NCBI GenBank assembly: GCA_964019335.1
Contig: OZ025731.1
Span: 126,501 to 190,500 of the forward strand
DNA from: Diplonema japonicum
Lineage: Eukaryota > Euglenozoa > Diplonemea > Diplonemida > Diplonemidae
Reading direction: 5' to 3'
Length of the DNA: 64,000 nt
In this document: positions 19,331 through 29,212 of the stretch, one piece after another
How the letters are laid out: the number at the start of each line of letters is the position of its first letter
Numbering within the stretch: the first letter of the stretch is position 1
Program-made: the position numbers and the translations under genes
The notes under the pieces: model-generated
Databases searched by the model: none
Told to the model about the DNA's origin: nothing
The model's input: only the letters and a program-made list of their open reading frames with translations

Positions 19331-21940
19331 ATGGCAGCACCCTCCACGGGTGAATTCGTCCCGCGTAAAGGGAACGATTTCTCCTATGTGAGCGATGTGA
19401 ACCCGTTGCTGCAGTGCGGCCTGTGCACGGGTGCGCTCTATCAACCGCAGGAAACTGAGTGCGAGCATTATTTCTGCAGGATGTGTCTCGAGGCAAATCT
19501 CACGGCAATGGGAGCTTGCCCAACATGCCCGTCTTGCAGCGAACCCCTCAGCTTGAAAACCCCCTTTAAAAAAACCACGAGGATAGTGAAGGAACTAACA
19601 GGGGAGCTTTTGGTAAGATGCACCCGGACAGCCTACAACACCATCTGCGGGGTCATTTACAAACGGGACGAGTTCACGGACCATCTCAAATCTTGCGAGA
19701 AGAAACTAATCCCTTGCCCGCGGTGCAACGACATGATATATAGAATGGACCTGCGATCTCACGAGTCACAGTGTGTTCAAGGAGCTGGGTTCGGGATGAA
19801 AGAAGATATTCCTGAAGCTTTGAACAGCAGCCAGAAGAATTTCGGGTCTGGCGGGTGGAAGTTCAACGCGTCACCACAGCACCAGCATCAGCACCAGCAC
19901 CAGCCACAGCAACATCAAAGTAACATGGAAATCGATTCCCCTGGAAAGGGTTTTGCGTTCAACCCTCCGAGTGCAATGCCAGACCTCAACACCCCACCCT
20001 TGTCAGAAGTACCTGTCGGGTTTGAGATAGGAACGTCGAAATCCACATCGAACAAAAGAAGGAGTTTAAAACACAGAACGCACCGTAGTTCCGCGTGTCC
20101 CGCAACGACGGATGTGTCGATGAGCCCTCCACCAACACCAGCGTCTCCAAAACTCCCACCGTTTGCCGAGAAAAAGGAGAACAACAACACCGACAGCAAC
20201 ATGTGGTCGTCCGAATCCCCGGTTCAAAACACACCCGTGCTGCCCCCCGCGGATTTAAAACAACAACAACAACAACAACAACAACAAGATGAGGTCCGGC
20301 CGACCCCGCCGAAAAGCCCGCAAATGGTCCCCATGGAACCCGTATTGAAACCGGTGAAGAAGAAGGAAGCGTCCGTCCGGAGAACCTCCAAAGAGAAAAC
20401 ATCGAAAAAGCTGAAAATGATGGGTGACGACGCGTATGAGAAGGGTGACTACGACACGGCAATAGATATGTGGTCGCAAGCAGTGGACATGGACGATGGG
20501 ACGACGAAGCTAACAGTGGTGTTTGGGAACAGATCAGCGGCGAGGTTCATGTCGCAGCAATACAACGAATGCATCACGGACTGCAAAGCCGCGCTGGAAG
20601 AAGATCGTTCCAACGCAAAGCTCTGGAACAGAATGGCAAAGGCCGCATGCAGCATGGGCAAAATCGACCTTGCAATACGTCTCTTAAAAACAGCCCTCCA
20701 AGACCCAAAACTCCGCGAAAAAGGCGGCAAAGATCTGGACTCCGTTGAACGTGAACTACTCACCTGCCAAACGGTGCTCAGAGCCCTCGACCACACTGCC
20801 TCGCTCCTCGCTGACAAAAAGCACCACGAGGCTGAGTCGGAACTCAACGTTTTCGTTGCAAAGTACAGCGACTGGCCACAAGTCATCATTGGTCTGTCAA
20901 GAATATTCGTCGCAAAACAACAATCCGACCAAGCATTGAGCATCATAGATAAACCACTAGCAGTTGCTTCTGCAAAACCCGGCGCGTTGGATTCAAGCAT
21001 GCTGACTGAAGCGTTACTTGTAAAGTGCACTGCGCTCTACCTTAAAGGCTTTGACAAGATGAAGGAAGCGATTAAGGTCGCGCAGGACGGGCTGTCCATC
21101 TCCCCTGACAACAAGGATCTCGCCGACCTCGCGAAGCGGTGCAAGATTCTCGAGGAGCGCAAGGAAAAAGGAAACGAGAAGTTCCGGTGTAAAGAATGGG
21201 TTAAATCAGCACAATTGTACACCGAAGGGTTAGAGATAGCTGGCGACTGTCCTGAAATTGCGAAGGTCCTGCACACGAACCGAGCAGCGGCGAGGAAAGA
21301 AATGAAACAATACAAACTCGCGGTTGATGACTGCACACATGCGTTGGGCTACGATCCAAAGTATTTTTTAAACAAAAAAAAACAAAAAAAAAAAAAAAAA
21401 AAAGGTTTGCAAGAGCGTATACACGAAGGGGGCGTTGTCACATTGAGTTGAACGATTTTGAAAAAGCGATTACCGATTTTAAAGCGGCGCAACGTACGGG
21501 AGGGCCCAGTCAGGATCTCACGGACATGCTTCGAGACGCAGAGCGACGTAAAGATGCAAAAGTTGATTTCTACTCGTTGCTGGGTGCCTCCCACAGCTTC
21601 AATGGGAACTGTGAAAAAACCATGAAAGAGCTCAAATCGAAGTACAAGGAGTTGTGCTTACGCTGGCACCCGGACAAGATTCGAACAAATTCCGAGGACG
21701 AGCGCAAGGAGGCGGAGAAAAAGATTAAACAAATAAACGAGGCGTACGCAACCCTCACAGACCCCCAGAGACGGAGGGAGTACGACAAGACTCTAATGTT
21801 GAGAAGGTCGAACTCTGCTGCTAGCTTTTCGCACTCGTTCAGTCATTTTGGGGTATGCGAAGTAGAAGAAAAAAAAAAAAAAAAAGAAGGCCTCGCGGTA
21901 TGGCGCCGGTTACGGGTACAGCAGCTATGGTGGGTTGTAA
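19331..21940 (+). CDS. RING / TRAF-type zinc finger / TPR / DnaJ fusion protein
   Basis: Three exons: 19331-21360, 21414-21852 and 21890-21940 (839 residues). Introns of 53 nt (GTATTT...CAAG) and 37 nt (GTATGC...GAAG) both have poly(A) cores; splicing restores DPK-AYTRRGRCHIEL across the TPRs and SHFG-ASRYGAGYGYSSYGG at the end. Order: RING finger (CGLC...CEHYFCRMC...CPSC, about 36-75), TRAF-like Cys/His zinc finger (about 95-150), a Ser/Pro/Gln-rich linker with a Gln run, TPR repeats (about 360-690), and a J domain with the HPD triad (LRWHPDKIR, about 775), then a Gly/Tyr-rich tail. The TPR-J part resembles DNAJC7, a co-chaperone for Hsp70/Hsp90. The RING suggests E3 ligase activity coupled to chaperones; this is inference. 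The start ATG follows an A-rich leader; an upstream in-frame ATG at 19262 adds only charged sequence. Confidence 0.88.
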
Positions 21941-22058
21941 GGATGGGATAAAGAATGTTTTTTTTTTTTTTTTTTTTTTTTTTTTCGATAGATAGAATTT
22001 TTTTTTTTTTTTGCGAAAAAAAAGGAGGGGAAGGTTTTTAGTTTCATAGCTTTTTTTT

Positions 22059-22096
<38 letters not shown>

Positions 22097-22315
22097 CCGT
22101 TGCGCACTTGTAACAGAGCGCTAGAAAGAAGGGAAAAGAAAATAGTTTCCCCCACCCCCCCAGTATCAGTAGGAAGCCGAAAGAAGATAAAGAAGAAGAG
22201 AAGAAAAAAAAAAATGAATGGAGAATAATTGGCAGGTGGTAGCTTGCTATTTTTACTTTGATGCCCTATATGTGAAATATTCATGGAGTTGACTTTACAA
22301 GAATCCATTCTCACC

Positions 22316-22360
<45 letters not shown>

Positions 22361-22708
22361 CCTTCTACCGCGCCCGGCCCCTTTTCCCTTCATGTTTATT
22401 ATACCGTTGTAGATCTTCCCATGTCCTTTCCCCCTCCCCCCCTTTTTTTTCTAGGTGAGAGAGGGGGGGACAGCACCTTATTTTTATATTTTATTTTTAA
22501 AGAATTTCCCGCCACCCATGTCTCTTTAGTAGCTGTTAAAAAAAACTTTTTTTTTCTCTTTTACTTATTGTCCATTCCATGTTTCTAATTTCACTTTCTT
22601 CGGCCCTCCCCTTTTTTTTCTTCTTTTCTTTTCTTTTATTTTTTTTGAGGAAAAGTAGAACAAACACCTTTTGAAGTTCAGGCTGATATTTTGGCCGTGC
22701 CAGCACAC
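21941..22708. other. intergenic region, homopolymer-rich
   Basis: Several T runs of 20-35 bases (for example 21957-21985 and 22319-22358). No supported gene. Ends with TTTTGGCCGTGCCAGCACAC before snoRNA array 2. Confidence 0.65.
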
Positions 22709-22793
22709 ATGATGACAAACCCAAACCCATCGGTGTGTACGAATTCTGATCTTCTGAATTGAGGACAACTTCTTCTTTCGACGGGCGGACTGA
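22709..22793 (+). ncRNA. C/D-box snoRNA, family A copy 4
   Basis: Intact 85-nt copy, boxes and both SSU antisense stretches unchanged. Confidence 0.85.
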
Positions 22794-22899
22794 CCTACCA
22801 AAAGAAACGAGCAAAGGAAAGAAACCCCGTGACACGATCTGCGGTTCAAGAATCAAGGCAGATGCTCTGTTCTGCTTTGTTTCCACCCCCGCTGTAGAA
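22794..22899 (+). repeat. snoRNA-array unit B, copy 3 (3' truncated)
   Basis: Diverges after CCGCTGTAGAA, where other copies continue with CAGCTGTCTTGAC. A CGATCTGCGG change replaces CGATCCGCGG. Confidence 0.45.
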
Positions 22900-22936
22900 A
22901 CCCTACCCCACACATCCTAACTAAATTCCTGGCAGC

Positions 22937-23016
22937 ATGATGAGGACTATTCCTTCAAACGTTTCCTGTTAGCTTGATCGACCAAGATGACACATTTTTT
23001 ACTCAGCTCACTCTGA
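22937..23016 (+). ncRNA. C/D-box snoRNA, family D copy 4
   Basis: 80 nt; the segment CATTTTAACACTCAG is altered to CATTTTTTACTCAG, changing the region just before the putative guide. Boxes intact. Confidence 0.68.
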
Positions 23017-23061
23017 ATCTCTCCTCCCCTGGGCTTTTTAAAAAAAGATGAAAAGGAGAAC

Positions 23062-23164
23062 ATGATGACAGAAATCTGGATCCAACACGGACGACCCCCT
23101 ATTCTTAAAGGGCCCGGCTGAAAGATAAGCCCTTATTTCAAAACCGAGCTTTTTAACAGCCTGA
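23062..23164 (+). ncRNA. C/D-box snoRNA, family C copy 5 (beta subtype)
   Basis: The hairpin lacks the long T/A runs (ACCCCCTATTCTTAAAGGGCCC). Guide CCGAGCTTTTTAAC with the AGC spacer before CTGA. Confidence 0.8.
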
Positions 23165-23190
23165 CCCATCCTAACTTAATTTCTGGTAAC

Positions 23191-23264
23191 ATGATGAGGA
23201 CTATTCCTTCAAACGTTTCCTGTTAGCTCTGTTCTGCTTTGTTTCCACCCCCGCTGTAGAACAG
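23191..23264 (+). pseudogene. chimeric snoRNA unit: 5' family D joined to 3' unit B
   Basis: Starts as family D (ATGATGAGGACTATTCC) and switches after GTTAGCT to unit B sequence (CTGTTCTGCTTTGTTTCC). The junction shares GCT between both parents. Box D of family D is lost. Confidence 0.75.
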
Positions 23265-23293
23265 CTGTCTTGACATTTCTTTTTTTGGACTAA

Positions 23294-23403
23294 ATGATGA
23301 CAGAAATCTGGATCCAACACGGACGGTCCCCTTTTTTTTAAAAAAAAAGGGTACCGGCTGAAAGATAAACCCTTATTTCAAAATACGAGCTTTTTAACCC
23401 TGA
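23294..23403 (+). ncRNA. C/D-box snoRNA, family C copy 6 (alpha subtype)
   Basis: Intact boxes, hairpin and guide TACGAGCTTTTTAACC. Confidence 0.82.
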
Positions 23404-23454
23404 TATTACAGCGAAGCATTTGTGGCTGTCTGTTTGCCCCATTTCCCCCCAGCT
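23404..23454 (+). repeat. array linker unit I, copy 1
   Basis: AGCGAAGCATTTGTGGCTGT linker between family C and unit E; the same order recurs at 26395-26444. Confidence 0.6.
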
Positions 23455-23717
23455 CCTTGTGATTACAACCTTACGTTCGTTATATTTTTTTTCATTGACA
23501 CAAACCACGTGAAAACTTATTATGGTCGAGATCATGAAGGACAGCACACGCCTTTTCTTCTCTCTTCCCTTTCTTCCCTTCCCTCCCGTTGTTTTGAGGT
23601 GATGATACCTGGACTCTACCGCCCTAGCCAATCTGAAGATCTTCAAACAATCGCTTGTTGAGCAACGATTCCTATCAAATACCCTACCTGACTTCTGATC
23701 GCAGGGGTTCTGAGGGG
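23455..23717 (+). repeat. snoRNA-array unit E, copy 2
   Basis: About 97% identical by eye to 13832-14095. The F RNA inside (from 23599) has its terminal CTGA changed to TTGA, so that copy may be inactive. Confidence 0.65.
23599..23661 (+). pseudogene. candidate C/D snoRNA, family F copy 2 with altered box D
   Basis: Box C GTGATGA kept; terminal box reads TTGA where copy 1 has CTGA. Confidence 0.45.
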
Positions 23718-23747
23718 TCCTTCTTTTCATGAGACGAAGAAAGAACT

Positions 23748-23820
23748 CCCAGCAGACAGTTGAGTCGCTTCCATTTCTCGTTGATACTTGTGAAGTGAAT
23801 TATGCTTCTGCGAGAGGTGT
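23748..23820 (+). repeat. snoRNA-array unit G, copy 1
   Basis: CCCAGCAGACAGTTGAGTCG through GCGAGAGGTGT. Also at 26872 and 61655. No RNA class recognised. Confidence 0.55.
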
Positions 23821-23900
23821 CTTGCTGGTGCCCTTTACCTCTCGTTTGCTCCCCGCTGTAGAAACCCTACCCCACACATCCTAACTAAATTCCCAACAAC

Positions 23901-23981
23901 ATGATGAGGACTATTCCTTCAAACGTTTCCTGTTAGCTTGATCGACCAAGATGACACATTTTAACACTCAGCTCACTCTGA
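23901..23981 (+). ncRNA. C/D-box snoRNA, family D copy 6
   Basis: Intact 81-nt copy. Confidence 0.72.
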
Positions 23982-24042
23982 TTTTTAGCTTAATATTTTC
24001 GGTTCACGGGGTGAAACAAACGTAGAGAAATATCAAAAAGAA

Positions 24043-24147
24043 ATGATGACAGAAATCTGGATCCAACACGGACGACCCCTCTTTTTTTAAAGGGGCCCGG
24101 CTGAAAGACAAACCCTTATTTCAAAACCGAGCTTTTTAACAGCCTGA
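24043..24147 (+). ncRNA. C/D-box snoRNA, family C copy 7 (beta subtype)
   Basis: Intact boxes and guide. Forms the left edge of the segment duplicated at 62410 onward. Confidence 0.8.
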
Positions 24148-24148
24148 T

Positions 24149-24287
24149 TCACTTCTTTTTCTTTCGCTTCCCAGTTCTTTTCTCTGGAGCTCCTCGCCAA
24201 CACCCTTGCATCGCTCTGCTCTGTTCACGACCTTCACCCGTACAGATGACAGATGAACTACAGGGGGAGATACCTTTATCCCGCACA
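24149..24287 (+). repeat. snoRNA-array unit H, copy 1
   Basis: Shared with 62113-62252 and 62524-62665, and partly with 26980-27023. It contains ACCCTTGCATCGCTCTGCTC and a CAGATGACAGATGAAC stretch with a C-like box. The RNA class is not resolved. Confidence 0.5.
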
Positions 24288-24504
24288 TTCTTTTCCTTAA
24301 TATTATAGACAGCGACAAGGCTGTAGAAGAACTGCACGTGTGCTAGGGGCACCCGGTGGCCCTGAGCTGATGGTGAATTTTCTCGACGAGCAAGCTGACA
24401 TGGGCAGGCTTCTCTCAGGCTTCAATAAAACTTTAACTGCTAAAACAGATACACATTGAGAAAAAAAAAGAAGAAGAAAAAAAAAAAAGAAAAAGAAACC
24501 AACA
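24288..24504 (+). other. leader region of Cys-rich gene copy 1, with possible terminal exon of another transcript
   Basis: A frame from about 24318 reads APGGPELMVNFLDEQADMG and ends TGA at 24457-24459. It is open for 45 or so codons after a possible TATAG/ACAG acceptor. Identical sequence occurs before copy 3, but a different leader precedes copy 2, so coding status is unproven. An A/G-rich leader follows to the start codon. Confidence 0.3.
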
Positions 24505-25518
24505 ATGCAGATGCTGTACCTTGCTCTTTTCGCTGTGGGTGTGGCGGTATCGGAAGGAACGGAGCAGAACGCGCAGGAGGACCGTGTCGGGGAGAAGGTG
24601 GCGGAGGATGTGTCGAAGGGGGCAGTGAGCGCGAACATGCTCGGGGGGACCTTGTGGGATTGGGACCGATGCGTGGCGGAGCCGTGCAAGGAAGGGGAGG
24701 GGGACTGCGACTCGGATGCGGAGTGCAAGGCTGGGCTGACGTGCGGGCACAACAACTGCAAGACGATGCACCCTGCGGAGGCGGACCTGTACATGACGTA
24801 CGCGGACTGCTGCGAGGTGATGCAGCCCTTCCACCTGGACTACTGTCAGGAGAAGCCTGGCTGTGGGTTCGGGGTCGGGGACTGCGACGACGACGACCAA
24901 TGCGGAGCAGGGCTGGTGTGCGGGTACAACAACTGCAGGGCGATGCACGCGAGGACGGACCCCGTGTTGATCCACCACAGAGCCGACTGCTGCACAACTT
25001 GCGCGGCTGTGACTGTGGTGCTGGACGGGATCCCCACCCCTCAACCCCCGATGTCCTTCGTCGGCGGGAAGCTCGTGACAGCTGAGAGGACGCTCGCGAA
25101 CCCTCCGAGTGTGCTGGCAGGGTCCGTGGTCCACAGCCTCCCGTCCCTCTCGTCCGACGATGAGATCAAGCTGGAGTGCTGTGCGAAGAAGAACACCCCG
25201 TGCAACTTCTTCGTTGCGGTCTACCACTGCCCCCCTTGCTCCGCCACCGCCAACGGCGGCATCCCCAACTTCCTCGCTTCCCAAGGATGGAGCGGCTCCT
25301 CCTGCGCTCCGATCTTCACCCCCGCTGGCTCCTCGCAAGCCCAGACCATGACGGTCTTCCAGAAGACCCTCCAGGCGGGCGAGGACCTCACCATCCCCCT
25401 CTCCACAGCTGCCCCTCATGTTGCCGTCTTCACCACCACTGGGGGTGTCGGGGATTGGTGCCCCAACAGGGTGGCCACCGGCACCAAGGGTCCCAACAGA
25501 CCTTGCGTGTGCCTTTGA
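24505..25518 (+). CDS. secreted cysteine-rich protein, copy 1
   Basis: 337 residues from ATG in the ACCAACAATG context. A signal peptide is likely (MQMLYLALFAVGVAVSEG). Residues about 54-100 and 110-155 hold two copies of a Cys module, GDCDSDAECKAGLTCGHNNC and GDCDDDDQCGAGLVCGYNNC, each followed by a DCC motif. This C-x-SDxEC-x-GLxCG-xNxC pattern occurs in small disulphide-rich extracellular domains. A Pro-rich linker and a second Cys-containing domain (CCAKKNTPCNFFVAVYHCPPC) follow, ending CPNRVATGTKGPNRPCVCL. No membrane helix after the signal. Extracellular binding or surface-coat roles are possible, not shown. Near-identical copies lie at 42550 and 62880; this one has Ile at VLIHHR and Ser at PSLSSDD. 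Confidence 0.85.
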   Translation: MQMLYLALFAVGVAVSEGTEQNAQEDRVGEKVAEDVSKGAVSANMLGGTLWDWDRCVAEPCKEGEGDCDSDAECKAGLTCGHNNCKTMHPAEADLYMTYADCCEVMQPFHLDYCQEKPGCGFGVGDCDDDDQCGAGLVCGYNNCRAMHARTDPVLIHHRADCCTTCAAVTVVLDGIPTPQPPMSFVGGKLVTAERTLANPPSVLAGSVVHSLPSLSSDDEIKLECCAKKNTPCNFFVAVYHCPPCSATANGGIPNFLASQGWSGSSCAPIFTPAGSSQAQTMTVFQKTLQAGEDLTIPLSTAAPHVAVFTTTGGVGDWCPNRVATGTKGPNRPCVCL

Positions 25519-25980
25519 GAGGGAGGGAGAGAGGGAGAGAGAGTGAGGCGTGCCAAATAGAGTTTCTGAAAACCCTTTCTCCCCCGTTCGTCTTCTCTCA
25601 GCAGAAGGGCGGCGGTGGAGAAAACCTTTATTCTATGATTTATCATTCCTCTGGAATGTCCCTTTTCTTTTCTTTTTTTCGCTGTGTCACATACTGCATG
25701 GCACCACTAAAATCGAGACTACCTTTTTTTCTTTCTCATTTACTTACCTAAGTTAACTTCCTCTCTTTCCCCTCCCTTTTTTTTTAGCTTGGCCCCACAA
25801 GACGGGGGCCTCTGCTGAAGAAATGCGATGAAGAGGGATCTGTTGATAGCTTCCAAAAAATGCGAAAGTTATTGAGCCGTCTTCTTCTTCTTCTTCTTCT
25901 TCTTTCTTTTCTCATTTCTTATTACTTTTTGTTCGCTGTTGGGGGGGGGGGGGGGGGGGGCAAGATACATTATCGTCTTG
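25519..25980 (+). other. 3' region of Cys-rich gene copy 1
   Basis: GA-repeat (25519-25545), then sequence conserved in all copies to GCGAAAGTTATT near 25872. Beyond it copy 1 has (CTT) repeats and a G run at 25940-25960. Confidence 0.6.
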
Positions 25981-25996
25981 CATTCACTATTGCTAA

Positions 25997-26024
25997 ATGA
26001 AGACAGAAATCTGGATCCAACACA
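25997..26024 (+). pseudogene. snoRNA family C fragment
   Basis: ATGAAGACAGAAATCTGG then ATCCAACAC, with box C altered from ATGATGA. The rest is missing. Confidence 0.6.
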
Positions 26025-26060
26025 AGCGCCTTTGTTTAGCCCTTGAAGCCGTGCCAGCAC

Positions 26061-26145
26061 ATGATGACAAACCCAAACCCATCGGTGTGTACGAATTCTG
26101 ATCTTCTGAATTGAGGACAACTTCTTCTTTCGACGGGCGGACTGA
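26061..26145 (+). ncRNA. C/D-box snoRNA, family A copy 5
   Basis: Intact 85-nt copy. Confidence 0.85.
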
Positions 26146-26264
26146 CCTACCAAAAGAAACGAGCAAAGGAAAGAAACCCCGTGACACGATCCGCGGTTCA
26201 AGAATCAAGGCAGATGCTCTGTTCTGCTTTGTTTCCACCCCCGCTGTAGAACAGCTGTCTTGAC
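26146..26264 (+). repeat. snoRNA-array unit B, copy 4
   Basis: Full-length, follows family A as at 14264. Confidence 0.45.
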
Positions 26265-26282
26265 ATTTCTTTTTTGGACTAA

Positions 26283-26394
26283 ATGATGACAGAAATCTGG
26301 ATCCAACACGGACGGTCCCCTTTTTAAAAAAAAAAAAAAGGGTACCGGCTGAAAGATAAACCCTTATTTCAAAATACGAGCTTTTTAACCCTGA
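26283..26394 (+). ncRNA. C/D-box snoRNA, family C copy 8 (alpha subtype)
   Basis: Intact boxes and 16-nt SSU guide. Confidence 0.82.
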
Positions 26395-26444
26395 TATTAC
26401 AGCGAAGCATTTGTGGCTGTCTGTTTGCCCCATTTCCCCTCAGC
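26395..26444 (+). repeat. array linker unit I, copy 2
   Basis: Same linker as 23404-23454. Confidence 0.6.
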
Positions 26445-26545
26445 TCCTTGTGATTACAACCTTACGTTCGTTATATTTTTTCATTGACACAAACCACGTG
26501 AAAACTTATTATGGTCGAGATCTTGAAGGACAGCACACGCCTTTT
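26445..26545 (+). repeat. snoRNA-array unit E, 5' fragment
   Basis: Matches the first 100 bases of unit E to ACACGCCTTTTC, then unrelated sequence. The F RNA is absent. Confidence 0.65.
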
Positions 26546-26622
26546 CGTGGTTCGTGTCGCTGACAGCTGCCAAGCTGAAAAGACTGGACTAGGATAAGAT
26601 TTTTGTTACTCTTGTTGTTTGC

Positions 26623-26703
26623 ATGATGAGGACTATTCCTTCAAACGTTTCCTGTTAGCTTGATCGACCAAGATGACACATTTTAACACTCAGCTCACTC
26701 TGA
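26623..26703 (+). ncRNA. C/D-box snoRNA, family D copy 7
   Basis: Intact 81-nt copy. Confidence 0.72.
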
Positions 26704-26871
26704 AACCCCTTTCTATTTGCTCCAGTGAGCGCGAACATGCACGCCACTGTTCAGAAATTTGACGGACGCCCCCCCCCCCCTTTTTTTAAAGCCCGGCTGA
26801 AAGGTTTTTCCCCCACGCGTTGAATACACGCGTTCATAAAAAAAAAAAAAAAAAAAAAAAAACAAAGAAAT

Positions 26872-26938
26872 CCCAGCAGACAGTTGAGTCGCTTCCATTT
26901 CTCGTTGATACTTGTGAAGTGAATTATGCGAGAGGTGT
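26872..26938 (+). repeat. snoRNA-array unit G, copy 2 (short form)
   Basis: Lacks the TTCTG of the other copies before GCGAGAGG. Confidence 0.55.
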
Positions 26939-26979
26939 GGTAAGACGAGCCCTTGCAGGGAAGAAGTGTGACAAGGTTA

Positions 26980-27023
26980 CCAACACCCTTGCATCGCTCT
27001 GCTCTGTTCACGACCTTCACCTG
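26980..27023 (+). repeat. snoRNA-array unit H fragment
   Basis: CCAACACCCTTGCATCGCTC through TTCACCTGTA. Lies about 100 bases before the alpha-tubulin start, so array debris may form part of the tubulin leader. Confidence 0.6.
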
Positions 27024-27125
27024 TATCGGTGCCCCACATCAACGCGGGAGAAAAAACAAAAAGGGAAAAAAAAAAAAAAAATAACCATAGGAAATACACA
27101 CACAAAAAAAGGGGGGGGGGGGGGA

Positions 27126-28475
27126 ATGAGCGAAGTCATAACCCTACATATCGGCCAAGCTGGCTGCCAGATTGGGAATGCCTGTTGGGAGCTGCTCTGC
27201 TGGGAACATGGCCTCAGAGCTAACGGTTGTGCTGATCCCGATGACGACGAGGACTATAGGTTAAGCACCTTCTTCAGTGACTTAGGCACTGGGAAGTACT
27301 CCCCGCGTTCAGTGTACGTGGACCTGGAGCCCACGGTGATAGACGAGGTGCGGACGGGGACCTACAGACACTTGTTCCACCCCGATAACCTCATCTCCGG
27401 GAAGGAAGATGCTGCCAACAATTATTCCCGCGGCTACAGTACTGTCGGGAAAGAATTCAAGGATGTCACCATGGACAGGATCAGGAGGCTCACAGAAGAC
27501 TGCACCTCCCTACAGGGCTTCATGATCTTCAACGCTATCGGCGGCGGAACAGGATCAGGCCTTGGATCCCTGCTCCTGGAGCGTCTCTCTGTTGAGTACG
27601 GGCCTAAAAAGCTGAAGTTCGGCTTCGCGGTGTACCCTTCGCCCAATATCTCGACAGCGGTGGTGGAGCCCTACAACAGTGTACTGGCGGGCCACTCCCT
27701 CTTGGAGCACACGGACGTTACAGTAATGCTGGACAACGAGGCCATCTACAACATCGCCAGGAGGAACCTCGATGTCGAGAAGCCCACCTACCTCAACCTG
27801 AACCGTCTGGTAGCACAGGTGGTGAGCTCCGTCACAGCCTCGCTTCGCTTCGAAGGTGCGCTGAACGCGACCCTCAACGACATCCAAACCAACCTAATCC
27901 CCTACCCGAGGATACATTTCTTACTCTCCTCCTATGCACCTATAATATCTCCTGAGAAAGCCTACTTTGAGAGGCAAACTGTTCAAAAGATCACGAAGGC
28001 TGTCTTCGATCCCTCGGCGATGATGGCAAGCTGCGACCCCCGCCACGGGAAGTACATGGCGTGTTGTCTGATGTACCGTGGTGACGTGCTTCCATCAGAG
28101 GTGAACGCTTCTGTGGCTGCCATCAAGGGCATCCGGCGAATCGAGTTCGTGAATTGGGTCCCAACCGGGTTTAAGTGTGGAATCAACTACATGCCTCCCC
28201 CAGCAATTCCTGGTGGGGACCTTGCCAGGATGCAGAGGTCCTTGTGCATGCTCTCTAACACCAATGCCGTTGCTGAGGTGTTCGCTAGAATCGATCACAA
28301 GTTCGATCTCCTGTACTCGAAGCGTGCCTTCGTGCACTGGTACGTGGGTGAAGGTATCGATGAAGGCGCGTTCTCCGAGGCACGTGAGGACATGGCCGCC
28401 TTAGAGAAGGATTACGAAGGAGACCACAACTGCCACTGCTGCTGCGATGGAGAAGAAGATGTTGAGGAATACTAA
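27126..28475 (+). CDS. divergent alpha-tubulin
   Basis: 449 residues from [13 protein letters not shown]; upstream in-frame sequence is Lys/Gly-rich leader. Tubulin signature GGGTGSG (about 142-148), [12 protein letters not shown], the [16 protein letters not shown] loop and the alpha-type catalytic Glu region are present. It ends EEDVEEY, with a C-terminal Tyr typical of alpha-tubulins that undergo detyrosination. The luminal loop that usually carries Lys40 reads [16 protein letters not shown], without that lysine, so acetylation at this site is not possible. Many core positions differ from usual alpha-tubulins (for example [21 protein letters not shown]), and the tail contains CHCCCDG before the acidic end. 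This suggests a specialised paralogue rather than the main alpha-tubulin. Confidence 0.95.
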   Translation: MSEVITLHIGQAGCQIGNACWELLCWEHGLRANGCADPDDDEDYRLSTFFSDLGTGKYSPRSVYVDLEPTVIDEVRTGTYRHLFHPDNLISGKEDAANNYSRGYSTVGKEFKDVTMDRIRRLTEDCTSLQGFMIFNAIGGGTGSGLGSLLLERLSVEYGPKKLKFGFAVYPSPNISTAVVEPYNSVLAGHSLLEHTDVTVMLDNEAIYNIARRNLDVEKPTYLNLNRLVAQVVSSVTASLRFEGALNATLNDIQTNLIPYPRIHFLLSSYAPIISPEKAYFERQTVQKITKAVFDPSAMMASCDPRHGKYMACCLMYRGDVLPSEVNASVAAIKGIRRIEFVNWVPTGFKCGINYMPPPAIPGGDLARMQRSLCMLSNTNAVAEVFARIDHKFDLLYSKRAFVHWYVGEGIDEGAFSEAREDMAALEKDYEGDHNCHCCCDGEEDVEEY

Positions 28476-29212
28476 AGAAGAAGAAGAAGAAGAAGAAGAA
28501 GAAAACTCCCTTGCCCGACCTTTTTTTTCCCTTTTTTTTTCTGTTCTTTTACAGCTTCCCTACGTTCACTTATTTACCCCGACCGAGGGCCTTACAAACA
28601 CTTTTTTTTTCTCTTTTTTTTTTTCTTGTAGTACACGACCCTTAATGGTGTACCCCTCACCAGGTGGTCCCTGAGACGGGGTGCTGTTGATGAACTCCTT
28701 CGAGAGCACCCTGGTGGGGGGGAAGGGGGGGGTGCTGCTATGGCTCAGGTCCTCACCCCTCTTTATTTTTTTTTCTGAACATTCCTGGAGTGTTGTTTTG
28801 TATTAGTTTCCTTTTCTCTCTCTTCTGATACCGTATTCGTAAAAGACTGCTACACGACATGTCACGGAATAAATAAATAAAAAATAATTAATAAAAATAA
28901 GGAAAAATGTTTAAAATGCAATTTTAAGGCTTGAAAGCATAAAAGTGGTGCACATACACACTTGTGACCCCTGGGTATAACCCCAGGGTGAGGTCTGCTA
29001 AAAGTACTCCCAGAAAAATAACCGGTTGTTTAAGCCCCATTTTTTGCTTTTTCGAGGGGTTTTGGTCTAAAATGATTTTCCTGAAAACCCAATTCTTAAC
29101 ACTTGCCTGGTCAACATCGGTATCTTTGGGGCCAAATATGCATTCTCTATCCATCTGCTGAGGTTTGTCATTTTTTGGCGGGCCGTTGCTAACCACTTCG
29201 TTCCTATCATAG

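Noticed and set aside
24433-25419. Minus-strand ORF opposite the Cys-rich gene (also at 42289 and 62808)
   Set aside because: A mirror of GC-rich codon use; it ends in Phe runs from the leader and lacks any domain pattern.
28964-29161. Small ORF (65 codons) after alpha-tubulin
   Set aside because: No start context, no homology pattern, and A/T-rich like the surrounding spacer.
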